Assembly: GCA_913057985.1 (NCBI GenBank) | Contig: CAJXPL010000001.1 | Span: 62,001 to 126,000, forward strand | Origin: an uncultured Synechococcus sp. | Lineage (GTDB): Bacteria > Cyanobacteriota > Cyanobacteriia > PCC-6307 > Cyanobiaceae | Reading direction: 5' to 3' | DNA length: 64,000 nt | Shown here: positions 31,102 through 40,446 of the stretch, piece after piece | How the letters are laid out: each line of letters opens with the position of its first letter | Numbering within the stretch: position 1 is the stretch's first letter | Notes under the pieces: generated by a model | Databases searched by the model: none | What the model saw: the letters and a program-made list of their open reading frames with translations, nothing else | What the model was told of the DNA's origin: nothing | Position numbers and translations under genes: made by a program

Positions 31102-31815
31102 ATGACCTACACACGCGTCCTGCTGAAACTCAGCGGCGAAGCTCTGATGGGATCTCAGGGCTATGGCATCGACCCCGCCATTGTTCAGTCGATTGCTTCC
31201 GATGTGGCCAAGGTGGTGGCCAATGGCACCCAGCTGGCGATCGTCGTGGGCGGCGGCAACATCTTCCGCGGACTGAAGGGGTCTGCAGCGGGCATGGAGA
31301 GAGCCACAGCTGACTACGTCGGCATGTTGGCCACGGTGATGAACGCCATCACCCTCCAGGACGGGCTCGAGAGGGCTGGTGTTCCCACCCGGGTGCAAAC
31401 CGCCATCGCCATGCAGGAAGTGGCGGAGCCGTATATCCGTCGCAAGGCGATCCGGCATCTGGAGAAAAACCGGGTGGTGGTGTTCGGCGCCGGTTGCGGC
31501 AACCCTTTCTTCACCACCGACACCACCGCTGCCCTGCGGGCCGCCGAAATCAATGCCGATGTGGTGTTCAAAGCCACCAAGGTGGATGGGGTCTACGACA
31601 AAGACCCGGCCAAGCACGCCGACGCGGTGAAGCACGCGCAGCTCAGCTATCAAGACGTGCTCAGCGGCGAGCTGGGCGTAATGGACAGCACCGCCATCGC
31701 CCTTTGCAAAGACAACAACATCCCGATTGTTGTCTTCAACCTGTTTGAACCTGGCAACATCGGCAGAGCCGTGGCCGGGGAACCGATCGGGTCCCGCATC
31801 GGCGACCCCTCCTAA
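31102..31815 (+). CDS. pyrH: UMP kinase
   Basis: Phosphorylates UMP to UDP in pyrimidine synthesis; the bacterial hexameric amino-acid-kinase type. The 237-residue product has [51 protein letters not shown] and [21 protein letters not shown]. The uridine-binding [22 protein letters not shown] comes after. It is followed 41 bp later by frr, the common pyrH-frr pair. Confidence 0.97.
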   Translation: MTYTRVLLKLSGEALMGSQGYGIDPAIVQSIASDVAKVVANGTQLAIVVGGGNIFRGLKGSAAGMERATADYVGMLATVMNAITLQDGLERAGVPTRVQTAIAMQEVAEPYIRRKAIRHLEKNRVVVFGAGCGNPFFTTDTTAALRAAEINADVVFKATKVDGVYDKDPAKHADAVKHAQLSYQDVLSGELGVMDSTAIALCKDNNIPIVVFNLFEPGNIGRAVAGEPIGSRIGDPS

Positions 31816-31856
31816 ACAACGCCAACCCAGTTCGCACGCCTCTTCCCTCAGCAACC

Positions 31857-32405
31857 ATGTCGACCCAGGACCTCGAAGCCAGCATGCGCAAGTCGGTGGA
31901 GGCCACCCAGCGCAACTTCAACACGATCCGTACCGGCCGGGCCAATTCCTCCCTGCTGGATCGCATCAGTGTGGAGTACTACGGCGCTGACACACCGCTG
32001 AAGTCGCTGGCGACCCTGTCGACCCCAGACTCCCAGACCATCCAGATCCAACCGTTCGACATCAGCGCCCTGGCCTCGATCGAGAAGGCCATCGCCATGA
32101 GTGAGCTGGGCTTCACACCCAACAACGACGGCAAGATCATCCGCATCAACGTGCCGCCCCTCACCGAGGAGCGCCGCAAGGAGTTCTGCAAGCTGGCTTC
32201 GAAGTACGCCGAAGAAGGCAAGGTGGCCCTGCGCAACCTGCGCCGCGATGCGATCGACAAGATCAAGAAGCAGGAAAAAGAAGGGGAGTTCTCCGAAGAC
32301 CAGAGCCGCGACGAACAAGACAGCATTCAGAAAACGCTCGACAAATTCATCGCCGAACTGGAACAACACCTGGCCACCAAGGAAGCCGACATCCTCAAGG
32401 TGTGA
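31857..32405 (+). CDS. frr: Ribosome recycling factor
   Basis: Splits post-termination ribosomes together with EF-G. The 182-residue product has the family segments [17 protein letters not shown] near the N-terminus, [32 protein letters not shown] and [15 protein letters not shown]. Length is standard. Its last codons overlap the GTG start of the next gene (GTGA), so that gene is translationally coupled. Confidence 0.97.
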   Translation: MSTQDLEASMRKSVEATQRNFNTIRTGRANSSLLDRISVEYYGADTPLKSLATLSTPDSQTIQIQPFDISALASIEKAIAMSELGFTPNNDGKIIRINVPPLTEERRKEFCKLASKYAEEGKVALRNLRRDAIDKIKKQEKEGEFSEDQSRDEQDSIQKTLDKFIAELEQHLATKEADILKV

Positions 32406-33547
32406 GCAACGAATCAGATCGGACCCGCGACGTTCTGATCATCGGGTCCGGGGCCGCTGGCGGTGCAGCGGCCGTGCATCTTGCATCGGCGGGCCATGAC
32501 GTTCTGATGCTTGAGCGCGACGCCGAGCCGCGAATCAAGCCCTGCGGTGGTGGCATGGCGGCCTCAGTTCAGCAGTGGTTCCCCTTTTCTTTGGAGCCCG
32601 CTGTGGAACAGGTGATCCGCCGCGTGGATTTCAGTTGGTGCCTGGAGGATCCGGTGGTGGCCGAATTGCCAGGGGATGCACCGTTCTGGATCGTGCGCCG
32701 CGAAACGCTCGATCAACTGCTCTCAGATCAGGCCATTCAGGCGGGGGCGGAACGCCTTACAGGCGTTGAAGCCAATGACATCCGGCGCCATAGAGACGTA
32801 TGGCACGTCACGGCAACCGATGGACGCCATTGGCAGGGGCGGGCCGTGGTGATCGCCGACGGTTCGGGGTCCCCTTGGCCCCAACGGCTCGGCCTGGGAG
32901 CCAAACAACCCCAGATGGCCACCACCATGTCGGTGCGACTCGAGGGTCAAGGCAAGCTCAGCGATGGCACCACCCGTTTTGAATTCGGCCTGGTGAAACA
33001 GGGCTTCGCCTGGGCCTTTCCCCTCGCAGGTGGTGTGAATATCGGTGTGGGCAGCTTCATCGGCAAGCAGGATGCCGACCCAGAGCAGGTGCTGGCTCAA
33101 CTGTTGCCGGATCTGGGCTTCGCCGCCGATGCCGGCATCCGTCAGCGTGGGCAACTGCGGGTGTGGAACGGCCATCACCGTCTGGATGGCAACGGCATCG
33201 TGGTGGTGGGCGATGCGGCATCACTTTGCGACCCATTTCTGGCGGAAGGTCTACGGCCCGCCCTGATGAGTGGCTGCGAAGCAGCTGGACATCTGAGCCA
33301 ATGGCTTCGAGGCGACAGCCGGGATCTGCGGGGCTACAGCCGCACGATGCGGGAGCGCTGGGGGGAGTCGATGGCCTGGGGTCGGCGCATTGCCCAGGTG
33401 TTCTATCGCTTCCCCGGTGTGGGGTATCAGCTGGGGATCAAGCGGCCCACCGCACCACGGCGGATAGCACAGATTCTCTCCGGGGAGATGGGCTATGGCG
33501 ACATCGCCCAACGGGTGATCAAACGGCTGCTGCTCCAGCGCAACTAA
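32402..33547 (+). CDS. Geranylgeranyl reductase-like FAD flavoprotein
   Basis: 381 residues. The N-terminal FAD-binding [29 protein letters not shown] and the middle motif [20 protein letters not shown] are typical of the geranylgeranyl reductase/p-hydroxybenzoate-hydroxylase-type fold, with PCGGGM early on. ChlP reduces the prenyl tail of chlorophyll, but this protein is a divergent relative and probably not the main ChlP. It is coupled to frr by the GTGA overlap and its stop overlaps the convergent photolyase stop by 4 bp. Confidence 0.85.
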   Translation: MSNESDRTRDVLIIGSGAAGGAAAVHLASAGHDVLMLERDAEPRIKPCGGGMAASVQQWFPFSLEPAVEQVIRRVDFSWCLEDPVVAELPGDAPFWIVRRETLDQLLSDQAIQAGAERLTGVEANDIRRHRDVWHVTATDGRHWQGRAVVIADGSGSPWPQRLGLGAKQPQMATTMSVRLEGQGKLSDGTTRFEFGLVKQGFAWAFPLAGGVNIGVGSFIGKQDADPEQVLAQLLPDLGFAADAGIRQRGQLRVWNGHHRLDGNGIVVVGDAASLCDPFLAEGLRPALMSGCEAAGHLSQWLRGDSRDLRGYSRTMRERWGESMAWGRRIAQVFYRFPGVGYQLGIKRPTAPRRIAQILSGEMGYGDIAQRVIKRLLLQRN

Positions 33548-35022
33548 AGACCGAGGCTGAGCTGCTGGCTGCCGTTGTCGGATTGCTGAGGTTTGCGCCG
33601 GCGGCGAGTGGTTGTTGGCTTTAAGCCCGCCTTGCGAGAGCCATGCTTGCGCTGAATCGCATCGGCATGGCGATCAAAACCGGCTGATCGACGAATCTCC
33701 CAGATGCGATCTTTGGCCTCCTGCATCGATGCGGTGACATCAACGATCGGTGCCGGCATGCCACCACCCAGCATCCAGGGCTCATGGATGTGAATCGAGG
33801 GCACATCCATGAGTTCAGGGCACCACTGACGGATGAACAACCCCTGGGGATCGTGGTCCATGCCCTGCTTGATCGGGTTGTAAATCCGAATTGTGTTGAT
33901 CGAGGTGCTGCCCGACTGCATCTGGCACTGGCTCCAGTGGATCCCCGGTTCGTAATCAACAAACTGACGGGCCAGATGCAGACCACTGTCCCTCCAGGGA
34001 AGCCAGAGGTTGTAGCTGGCGAAGGACATCAACATCGCCCGCATGCGGAAGTTGATCCAGCCATGGGCCTGCAAAGCGCGCATGCAGGCATCCACAAAGG
34101 GAACACCGGTGCGGCCTTCGCTCCAGGCCGTCAAACGCTCGGCATCCGCTGAGCGAATGCCCCGCATGAAGGGATGGAAATCGCTGAATTCAATCGCCGG
34201 CTGATCCTCCAGCTTCTGGATGAAGTGGCAATGCCAGTGCAGGCGTGATTCAAAGCTGCTGACACCACGGCCGCTGTGGTTGCGACTGGTCTGCAGCACC
34301 TCCCGCATCGAGAGGCAACCCCAGGTGAGGTATGCCGAAAGCCGAGAACAACCGGTGAAGGCGGTGTTGGGACTCGACATCGCCCGTGGATAGCGCGGGG
34401 CCCGGTGCCGCAGAAAATCGCGCAATTCCCCCAGACCGATCGAGCGACCACCGGTCTGACGCTGCGGACACGCATCCGACGGCAGATCTGAACAAGGCCG
34501 CGCCGGGATCACGCCGGGAGCAATACCCTCCAGCGGTTGCAACGCGGCCGGCGCTGGCGTGATGGTCTCCGCCATCTGAGCCTCCCAGCGCTTGGCCCAG
34601 CCATTGCGGCTGCGCATCCGGCGCGTGACCCCAAACTGCGGGATTTCCGTCCAGGCGATGCCGTGCTGACGGGCCCAGCCCCCCACGCGTTTGTCGCGCT
34701 GGTAGGACCAGCCGTTGCCGGTTTCCTCATGGCTCCACAGCCCATCGATGCCGAACTGGCGCCGGGCCCGCTCCAGCACCTGCACCACAACACCACTGCG
34801 AACAACCAACGGCTGGCCCAGATCCGTCAGGGCCTGGCGTAACTCCACAAGCGACTCCCGGCAGAAGAGCCACTGCCGCTCCGAGGCATCGGGCTGCTGC
34901 CACAATTCCGGCTCCACCACATACAACGGCAACACAGGGCCACGTTCCGCAGCAGCCAGCAAGGGCCGGTGATCAACAATCCGCAGATCACGCTTGAACC
35001 AGACGATCTGCAGCGCTGTCAT
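33544..35022 (-). CDS. Cryptochrome/photolyase family protein
   Basis: 492 residues: an N-terminal antenna-like Rossmann domain (VWFKRDLRIVDHRPLLAAAE) and a C-terminal FAD domain. The FAD region has TGVPFVDACMRALQAHGWINFRMRAM near 305-330. The segment at 356-383 reads DYEPGIHWSQCQMQSG, then STSINTIRIYNP, unlike the NNGGWQW stretch of class I CPD photolyases, so the flavin-facing Asn of that class is absent. It may be a CPD or (6-4) photolyase of a less studied clade, or a photoreceptor. The C-terminal tail is basic (TTTRRRRKPQ). Confidence 0.88.
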   Translation of the reverse strand: MTALQIVWFKRDLRIVDHRPLLAAAERGPVLPLYVVEPELWQQPDASERQWLFCRESLVELRQALTDLGQPLVVRSGVVVQVLERARRQFGIDGLWSHEETGNGWSYQRDKRVGGWARQHGIAWTEIPQFGVTRRMRSRNGWAKRWEAQMAETITPAPAALQPLEGIAPGVIPARPCSDLPSDACPQRQTGGRSIGLGELRDFLRHRAPRYPRAMSSPNTAFTGCSRLSAYLTWGCLSMREVLQTSRNHSGRGVSSFESRLHWHCHFIQKLEDQPAIEFSDFHPFMRGIRSADAERLTAWSEGRTGVPFVDACMRALQAHGWINFRMRAMLMSFASYNLWLPWRDSGLHLARQFVDYEPGIHWSQCQMQSGSTSINTIRIYNPIKQGMDHDPQGLFIRQWCPELMDVPSIHIHEPWMLGGGMPAPIVDVTASMQEAKDRIWEIRRSAGFDRHADAIQRKHGSRKAGLKPTTTRRRRKPQQSDNGSQQLSLGL

Positions 35023-35075
35023 TCACAGCCCAACAAGAGATCTGTTTCTAGTGGATCCGATGCTCCAACCAAGGT

Positions 35076-36467
35076 TCAATCAACAGCCATCTCGATCACA
35101 TCGCTGAAGCGGGTTTTCACCGTTTCACGAAAACCCACCACATCCAGACGCCGCATCATCAACACGGCTCCCAGGAAACAGATCATCTGCAGGGCAAACA
35201 CCCCGCCGTAGGCACCAAAAAGATCCCCGCCATTCCAGGCCCGGAACAAGGTGAGCAGCCCGCCGCCACTGATGGTGGCCAGGCCGCAGGAATAGGCATA
35301 GCCGGCACCCCAGATGCCCAGGAGAAAGCCCGTGCGGCCGGGCTGCACAAAGCTGAACATCAAGGAGAGGCAGGCATTCATGCACACCCCAAGCGACAAA
35401 CCAAACAAACCAACGGCAGCCCGCAACAGGGGGATCGACTGCTCCGCCCCAGCCCACAGCATCAACAGCAAAGCCAACGCAGCCAGCACCGCACCCACCC
35501 GGGCGGTGCGGATGTTGCCGACACGCTCAATCAACCAGAACCCACTGAGCCCCAAGCCGCCAAAGAAACCCAGGGCAATCAACACATTCAGCGAGGTGGT
35601 GGCACAAACACTCATGCCAAAGACGGCGGCGCCATAGGGCTCCAACACCGCATCGTTGAGAAACATGCTGAAGGTGAACAGGCAGAGCACCCCGAGAAAA
35701 CGCCCCGCCTGGGGGATGGTGCGCAGTTTCAAGAGCAATTGGGGCAAGTCCAACCGCTGGGGAACATCGGGGGGTTCCGCCCCCACCGGCGCCATCAAGC
35801 CTGTGATGCGGCGTTCCACACCGAACACCGACACCACCCCCAGCCCCAGCAACACCACCGGCGTCACCACCGACAACCGCTGAAGTCCGGCCAGAACAGC
35901 GCTGCGGCTGGCATCGGCCGCACAGGCACTGCCGAAGACCTGATTCACCAGAACACTGCCCAGCAACACCCCCAGCAGACGCATCCCCCACACCACCGAC
36001 AGCACCCGCGGCCGTTCGGCTTCCGTGGTGCGATCGGCGATCAAAGCCGAAAAGGCTGTTCCACCAGCGGCAATCGCCGTGCCGATCGCCACAAACACAA
36101 GGATCAGCAGGCCAATCAGCAACCCATTGAGCTCACCGCCGGAGGCCTCCATGCTGGTGGCCAAGCGCAGCACCAGCTTGCAGGCCACGCCGAACAACAG
36201 GGCGATCGCCAGGGAGCTGATCACGATGAAGGGGGTGCGCCGCAGCCGGCTGGGGGGGATGCGATCGGAACGATGGCCGAACCAGGCGCGGGTGAACCCC
36301 ATCAGCTGCTGACCACCAACAGCAACAGCTGCCAGCACGGCCGGCACCTGGATGTCTTGAATCAACAGGCGGTTCAGCAGTCCCAGGATCAGGACGCCGA
36401 GGATTCCCAGGCTGAGCTGGAACAAGCCCAGTTGAAGTGCCAGACGCAGGGGACGGCTGTGCACCAA
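35076..36467 (-). CDS. PucC/LhaA family major-facilitator-like membrane protein
   Basis: 463 residues with about twelve membrane segments. The start LRLALQLGLFQLSLGILGVLILGLLNRLLI and the loop GFTRAWFGHRSDR match the BCD family of MFS proteins, which act in (bacterio)chlorophyll delivery and antenna assembly in purple bacteria. In cyanobacteria the role is not settled; chlorophyll or pigment handling is likely. It lies 56 bp downstream of a cNMP-binding protein gene on the same strand. Confidence 0.9.
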   Translation of the reverse strand: MVHSRPLRLALQLGLFQLSLGILGVLILGLLNRLLIQDIQVPAVLAAVAVGGQQLMGFTRAWFGHRSDRIPPSRLRRTPFIVISSLAIALLFGVACKLVLRLATSMEASGGELNGLLIGLLILVFVAIGTAIAAGGTAFSALIADRTTEAERPRVLSVVWGMRLLGVLLGSVLVNQVFGSACAADASRSAVLAGLQRLSVVTPVVLLGLGVVSVFGVERRITGLMAPVGAEPPDVPQRLDLPQLLLKLRTIPQAGRFLGVLCLFTFSMFLNDAVLEPYGAAVFGMSVCATTSLNVLIALGFFGGLGLSGFWLIERVGNIRTARVGAVLAALALLLMLWAGAEQSIPLLRAAVGLFGLSLGVCMNACLSLMFSFVQPGRTGFLLGIWGAGYAYSCGLATISGGGLLTLFRAWNGGDLFGAYGGVFALQMICFLGAVLMMRRLDVVGFRETVKTRFSDVIEMAVD

Positions 36468-36523
36468 GGCAGACCTGAACTTGCGGAATTATGCCGTTTT
36501 CGCTTTAAAAATCGGCTCGCCGC

Positions 36524-36907
36524 TCATCCCTCAGCCAACTTGATGTCCCGCAAACGCGCATCGATGGATGCGAGCAGTTGCACCGCAAACATCGGCGTCT
36601 CTTGAACCGCGAACAGGAACTTCTCGCGATTCATGGCAATCAAACGGCAATCACTGATGGCCGTGGCTCTGCTCAAGCGCTGATGGTCTTCCATCACCAA
36701 GGCCCCCGCACCGAACACATGGCCCACGGGGATGTCTTCATGCCCCTCATGGCCTGCCGAATCGATCCAGGTGAGCTGCACCGATCCTTCCAGCAGGCCA
36801 TACATGCAGGTGCCGGTTTCTCCCGTACGAAACAGGACCTCCCCCTGCTTTAAACGGATTACTTCGGCCTTGCTGGCCAAAGCACGCATGGTGTCGAGCG
36901 CATGCAT
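36524..36907 (-). CDS. Stand-alone cyclic-nucleotide-binding domain protein
   Basis: 127 residues comprising one cNMP-binding beta-roll: EVIRLKQGEVLFRTGETG, MYGLLEGSVQLTW, and VGHVFGAGALV. The canonical phosphate-binding cassette (F/YGE-x-A...R-A-A/S) is altered to FGAGALVMEDHQRLSRAT, so binding of cAMP or cGMP is uncertain. There is no helix-turn-helix, so it is not a Crp/NtcA regulator itself. Neighbours are the PucC-like gene and the transaldolase gene. Confidence 0.85.
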   Translation of the reverse strand: MHALDTMRALASKAEVIRLKQGEVLFRTGETGTCMYGLLEGSVQLTWIDSAGHEGHEDIPVGHVFGAGALVMEDHQRLSRATAISDCRLIAMNREKFLFAVQETPMFAVQLLASIDARLRDIKLAEG

Positions 36908-36928
36908 AGACAGGGGGTGACGCGCGAA

Positions 36929-38101
36929 TCAGACGGAGGTCAGAGCCAGAGCAGCCCCGAAGCCTTGGCGCACATCCTCCTGGGAGATCAGACCATCATG
37001 GTCCTGATCCAGAGCGTCAAAGATGGCATCACTGCCGAGCCATTCATCTCGGGTGATCGAACCATCGCCGTTCATGTCGTTGAGCATGAAGATCTCAGAA
37101 ACGGCATGGCGAAAGGCAGAGCCACCCTCCAGTTCCGCAAGACGATGGGCGAGTTGATGCTCCAGGGTTTCAATCGCCTTGCTGAAGCCTTTGATGCCTT
37201 CCGTGAGTTTGTCGGTGGCCATCCGGTCGTCCTGCATCAGGGCATCGAACTTGGCGCGATCGACATGGATCTTGGCTTCGCCATCGGTGGGGTTGGCTGC
37301 ATCCAATTTCTGGGTCAGCACAGCATCACTCTCCCGCAGCTGATCCAACAACTTGGGTGAGATCGTGAGCAGATCACAGCCGGCCAGCTCGGTGATCTCA
37401 TCAATGTTGCGGAAGCTCGCCCCCATCACCTCCGTGCTGTAGCCGTGGGTCTTGTAATAGTTGAAGATCCTGGTCACCGAAATCACCCCGGGGTCCTCCG
37501 GTCCGGGGTACGAGTCGCGACCGGTCTCTGCCTTGTACCAATCAAGAATGCGCCCAACGAAGGGGGAGATCAGGGTGACGCCCGCTTCGGCGCAGGCCAC
37601 CGCCTGACCGAAACCAAACAGCAAGGTGAGATTGCAGTGAATCCCCTCTTTCTCCAGCACCTCAGCGGCCTTGATGCCTTCCCAGGTGGAGGCGATTTTG
37701 ATCAGAACGCGATCGTTACTGATGCCAGCATCGTTGTACAGACGAATCAGCTTTCGCCCTTTTTCAATCGTGGCGTCGGTGTCAAAACTCAACCGAGCAT
37801 CCACCTCCGTCGACACACGACGGGGAACGATCTTGAGAATCTCCTTCCCGAAGATCACACTGATTTCATCAAGGGCTTCCCGCACCACGTCTTCCACCGG
37901 CGCATCGCTGCCGATCAACTTTCGCGATGAGCGCAGAGCCTCATCAATCAGGCTCTGGTAGGCCGGGATCTGAGCGGCCGCAAGAATTAACGAGGGGTTG
38001 GTGGTGGCATCCCGAGGGGTGAACTTGCGGATCGCCTCCAGATCACCCGTGTCGGCAACGACCACGGTCATTTGTGAAAGCTGATCGAGCAGGCTAGCCA
38101 T
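36929..38101 (-). CDS. tal: Transaldolase with C-terminal EF-hand pair
   Basis: Transfers dihydroxyacetone units in the pentose-phosphate pathway. The 390-residue product has a TalB-type barrel: [28 protein letters not shown], the Schiff-base lysine in [12 protein letters not shown], and [13 protein letters not shown]. After about residue 330 two EF-hand loops, [13 protein letters not shown] and [13 protein letters not shown], supply aspartate-rich calcium sites. The extension is about 60 residues beyond normal TalB. It suggests control by Ca2+ or Mg2+, which is inference. Confidence 0.96.
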   Translation of the reverse strand: MASLLDQLSQMTVVVADTGDLEAIRKFTPRDATTNPSLILAAAQIPAYQSLIDEALRSSRKLIGSDAPVEDVVREALDEISVIFGKEILKIVPRRVSTEVDARLSFDTDATIEKGRKLIRLYNDAGISNDRVLIKIASTWEGIKAAEVLEKEGIHCNLTLLFGFGQAVACAEAGVTLISPFVGRILDWYKAETGRDSYPGPEDPGVISVTRIFNYYKTHGYSTEVMGASFRNIDEITELAGCDLLTISPKLLDQLRESDAVLTQKLDAANPTDGEAKIHVDRAKFDALMQDDRMATDKLTEGIKGFSKAIETLEHQLAHRLAELEGGSAFRHAVSEIFMLNDMNGDGSITRDEWLGSDAIFDALDQDHDGLISQEDVRQGFGAALALTSV

Positions 38102-38149
38102 GATGTACGTCGGCTCAATACCCGTAACGTAGCGGCGCTTTTTGGTGCG

Positions 38150-39955
38150 TCAGCTGTTCAAAAGCTTGTTCAATTCAGCAGGTTTTGACGGTGCAATGCG
38201 CTCGACAACCAGCAAGGCATCAATGATCTGCTTGGCGACGGGAACGGCCACGGTGGATCCATAGGCGTTGTCCCCCTGGGGCTCATCCACCACGACAAAC
38301 ACCACGTAACGGGGATTCTCGATGGGCAAGGTGGCCACGAAACTGCAAATTTTTGCGCCGGGCAGATAAATCCCATTCAGGGCCTTCTGTGCCGTTCCTG
38401 TTTTGCCGCCGATCCGATAACCGGGAGTTTTCACACCTTTGCCACTGCCCTTGTCCACAACAGATTCCATCCACTGGAGCACCGTGCGGGTGACGTCCGG
38501 CTTCAGCAACTGCTGACCACTGGGTGCCGCCGCCGGTGCCAAAGCATCACCCGAGCGGAAACCACGGGTGATGTGGGGACTGATCAACTTGCCCCCGTTG
38601 GCCAGCATCCCGTGAAGCTGCACCAGCTTGATTGGTGTGAGTGAAAAACCCTGACCAAATGCCGTGGTCGCCGGCTCAATCGGCTGAGTGGTGAACTGCT
38701 CCTTGCTTTTGAGCTGTCCTGCAACCGCGCCAGGAAGGTCGGTGTCGGGACGCTGATTGATGCCGAGACGCTCCATCCAGTTCCAGTAAGCGTCGTCGTC
38801 GAGACGACGCATGGCCTGGACCATGCCGACGTTGCTCGACACCTGCAGGACGGTGGCGAAATCCACCAGACCATTGGCCCGCTTGTCGTGGTTGTAAATC
38901 GGCCAACCTCCGATGGTGAGTTGCCCGATGTCGTTCACCCGATCGGTTGGCTGAATGGCACCGTCCTGAAGTGCCAACGCCAAATTGATTGGCTTGAACG
39001 TCGAGCCCGGCTCGTAGAGATCCTGAACAGACCATTCCCGAAACCGCCCGGGGGGGAAATCCCAGTAGCGGTTGGGGTCGTAGGTGGGTGTCGATGCGAG
39101 CACCAACAGCTCACCATTGGTGGCATCCATCACGATCGCGGCACCTTTCTGGGCCTTCCACTTGGCGACCTGCTCAGCCAAAGCGGTTAAGGCCACCTGC
39201 TGAAGCCTGGAATCCAGCGTCAACTGAAGCCGTAAATCATCGCCATAGAAGGCTCCAGGAGCGAGATTGGCTGGCAACGGTGTGCCATCGGCTCCACGGC
39301 GGAGGTATCGGGTCTGCTCATGGCGGGCAAGATCACCATCACGGCTCTGCTCAAGTCCCGCTTGAGGTTCCCGCTCCGCATTGAGGAAGCCCACCACGTT
39401 GGCGAACAACGACGCTTGGGGATACACCCGCTGGGGATAAGCCTCGAGATCCAGGCCGCTGATTCCAAGCGCACGGATGCGATCGGCCGCTTCAGGATCA
39501 AGCTCTTCGGCCAATTTGATCCCCGAGGCGCGGGTTCCCATGGCTGCCAGAAGCTCAGAAGCCGGGCGGGCCAACGGATCCGCCAACACCACCGCAACAT
39601 CCTCAGCAGGGCGAACAGCATTGGGATCATCCCCAGGCATGTTGAAGTAGCGGGGATGGGCCCAAAGCCGAAACCGCTTTTCATCCATCGCGACCAAACG
39701 GCCGGTGCGATCAACAATCGGACGCCGCTGCCCCAGGGGCTGGATGCGCTGCGTTTGCAGCTGACGGGCCCGCTGTTCCAGGTCGGGGGCCTGCACCAAC
39801 TGCAGCCAGGCCATGCGACCCACCAGCCCCAGCAAACCTGCCGCCAGGATCCAGAAGATGATCCACAACCGCTTGGGGGGAACCTGGGTCAGGGAAACAA
39901 CCCGCGCGCGGGAGCGGCGCGAACGAATGGGTCGACGCCCCGACGCCCGCGTCAT
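38150..39955 (-). CDS. ftsI: Class B penicillin-binding protein (FtsI/PBP3-like)
   Basis: Septal peptidoglycan transpeptidase. The 601-residue product has a basic cytoplasmic tail, one membrane helix at about 30-52, the PBP dimerisation region, and the transpeptidase domain. Active-site motifs are S318-T-F-K321, S373-S-N375 and K518-T-G-T521. The start overlaps the preceding stop by one base (TGATG), coupling it to the FtsL-like gene. Confidence 0.93.
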   Translation of the reverse strand: MTRASGRRPIRSRRSRARVVSLTQVPPKRLWIIFWILAAGLLGLVGRMAWLQLVQAPDLEQRARQLQTQRIQPLGQRRPIVDRTGRLVAMDEKRFRLWAHPRYFNMPGDDPNAVRPAEDVAVVLADPLARPASELLAAMGTRASGIKLAEELDPEAADRIRALGISGLDLEAYPQRVYPQASLFANVVGFLNAEREPQAGLEQSRDGDLARHEQTRYLRRGADGTPLPANLAPGAFYGDDLRLQLTLDSRLQQVALTALAEQVAKWKAQKGAAIVMDATNGELLVLASTPTYDPNRYWDFPPGRFREWSVQDLYEPGSTFKPINLALALQDGAIQPTDRVNDIGQLTIGGWPIYNHDKRANGLVDFATVLQVSSNVGMVQAMRRLDDDAYWNWMERLGINQRPDTDLPGAVAGQLKSKEQFTTQPIEPATTAFGQGFSLTPIKLVQLHGMLANGGKLISPHITRGFRSGDALAPAAAPSGQQLLKPDVTRTVLQWMESVVDKGSGKGVKTPGYRIGGKTGTAQKALNGIYLPGAKICSFVATLPIENPRYVVFVVVDEPQGDNAYGSTVAVPVAKQIIDALLVVERIAPSKPAELNKLLNS

Positions 39956-40443
39956 CAGTAGCCGGCCCGAATGGGCTGATTCCCCAGGGCGCGGAGCGAT
40001 GTCATGGGCGAGGAGGCGGAGGTTTGCAACGCGCCCGGATCGGGGCGATCAAGATGCACCAGATTGGCCACCTGTGTTGGCACCAGGCGGTTGGGCTGCT
40101 GCGAACGCAGCAACAGATGCTGTTCCATCACAGCGGTTGATTCCGTCAATCGATGCGCCTGGGTGCGTGTTGCCTCCAGCAAACGGAAGGACAGGGTCCA
40201 GCGATGCTGCCAGTGCAGCGTGAGACCAGCCAGAACGGCAACCGCAGCAATCAATCCCAGCAGCGTGCCGTCCATCAGGCGATGGAGCCCTCCAAGGAGA
40301 GGGGAGCGTCGTGCAATGCGTCCGGAGGACAGTGACCCTTGAATCAGCTCGAAAGCCGTGGTCGATGCACGCTGTTCCGGAGCGGCAACCACCGGGATCA
40401 CAGGCGAATAAGCCAGTGAACCACCTGCAGCAAGGCCGGGCAA
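39955..40443 (-). CDS. FtsL-like bitopic membrane protein
   Basis: About 162 residues if the TTG at 40443 is the start; GTG codons a few positions later are also possible. There is a hydrophilic N-terminal part, a membrane segment around 58-76 (GTLLGLIAAVAVLAGLTL), then a helical stretch likely to form a coiled coil (SFRLLEATRTQAHRLTESTAVMEQHLLL). This topology, together with the TGATG overlap into ftsI, resembles FtsL, the divisome partner of FtsI; sequence alone is too diverged to be sure. Confidence 0.62.
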   Translation of the reverse strand: MPGLAAGGSLAYSPVIPVVAAPEQRASTTAFELIQGSLSSGRIARRSPLLGGLHRLMDGTLLGLIAAVAVLAGLTLHWQHRWTLSFRLLEATRTQAHRLTESTAVMEQHLLLRSQQPNRLVPTQVANLVHLDRPDPGALQTSASSPMTSLRALGNQPIRAGY

Positions 40444-40446
40444 GGC

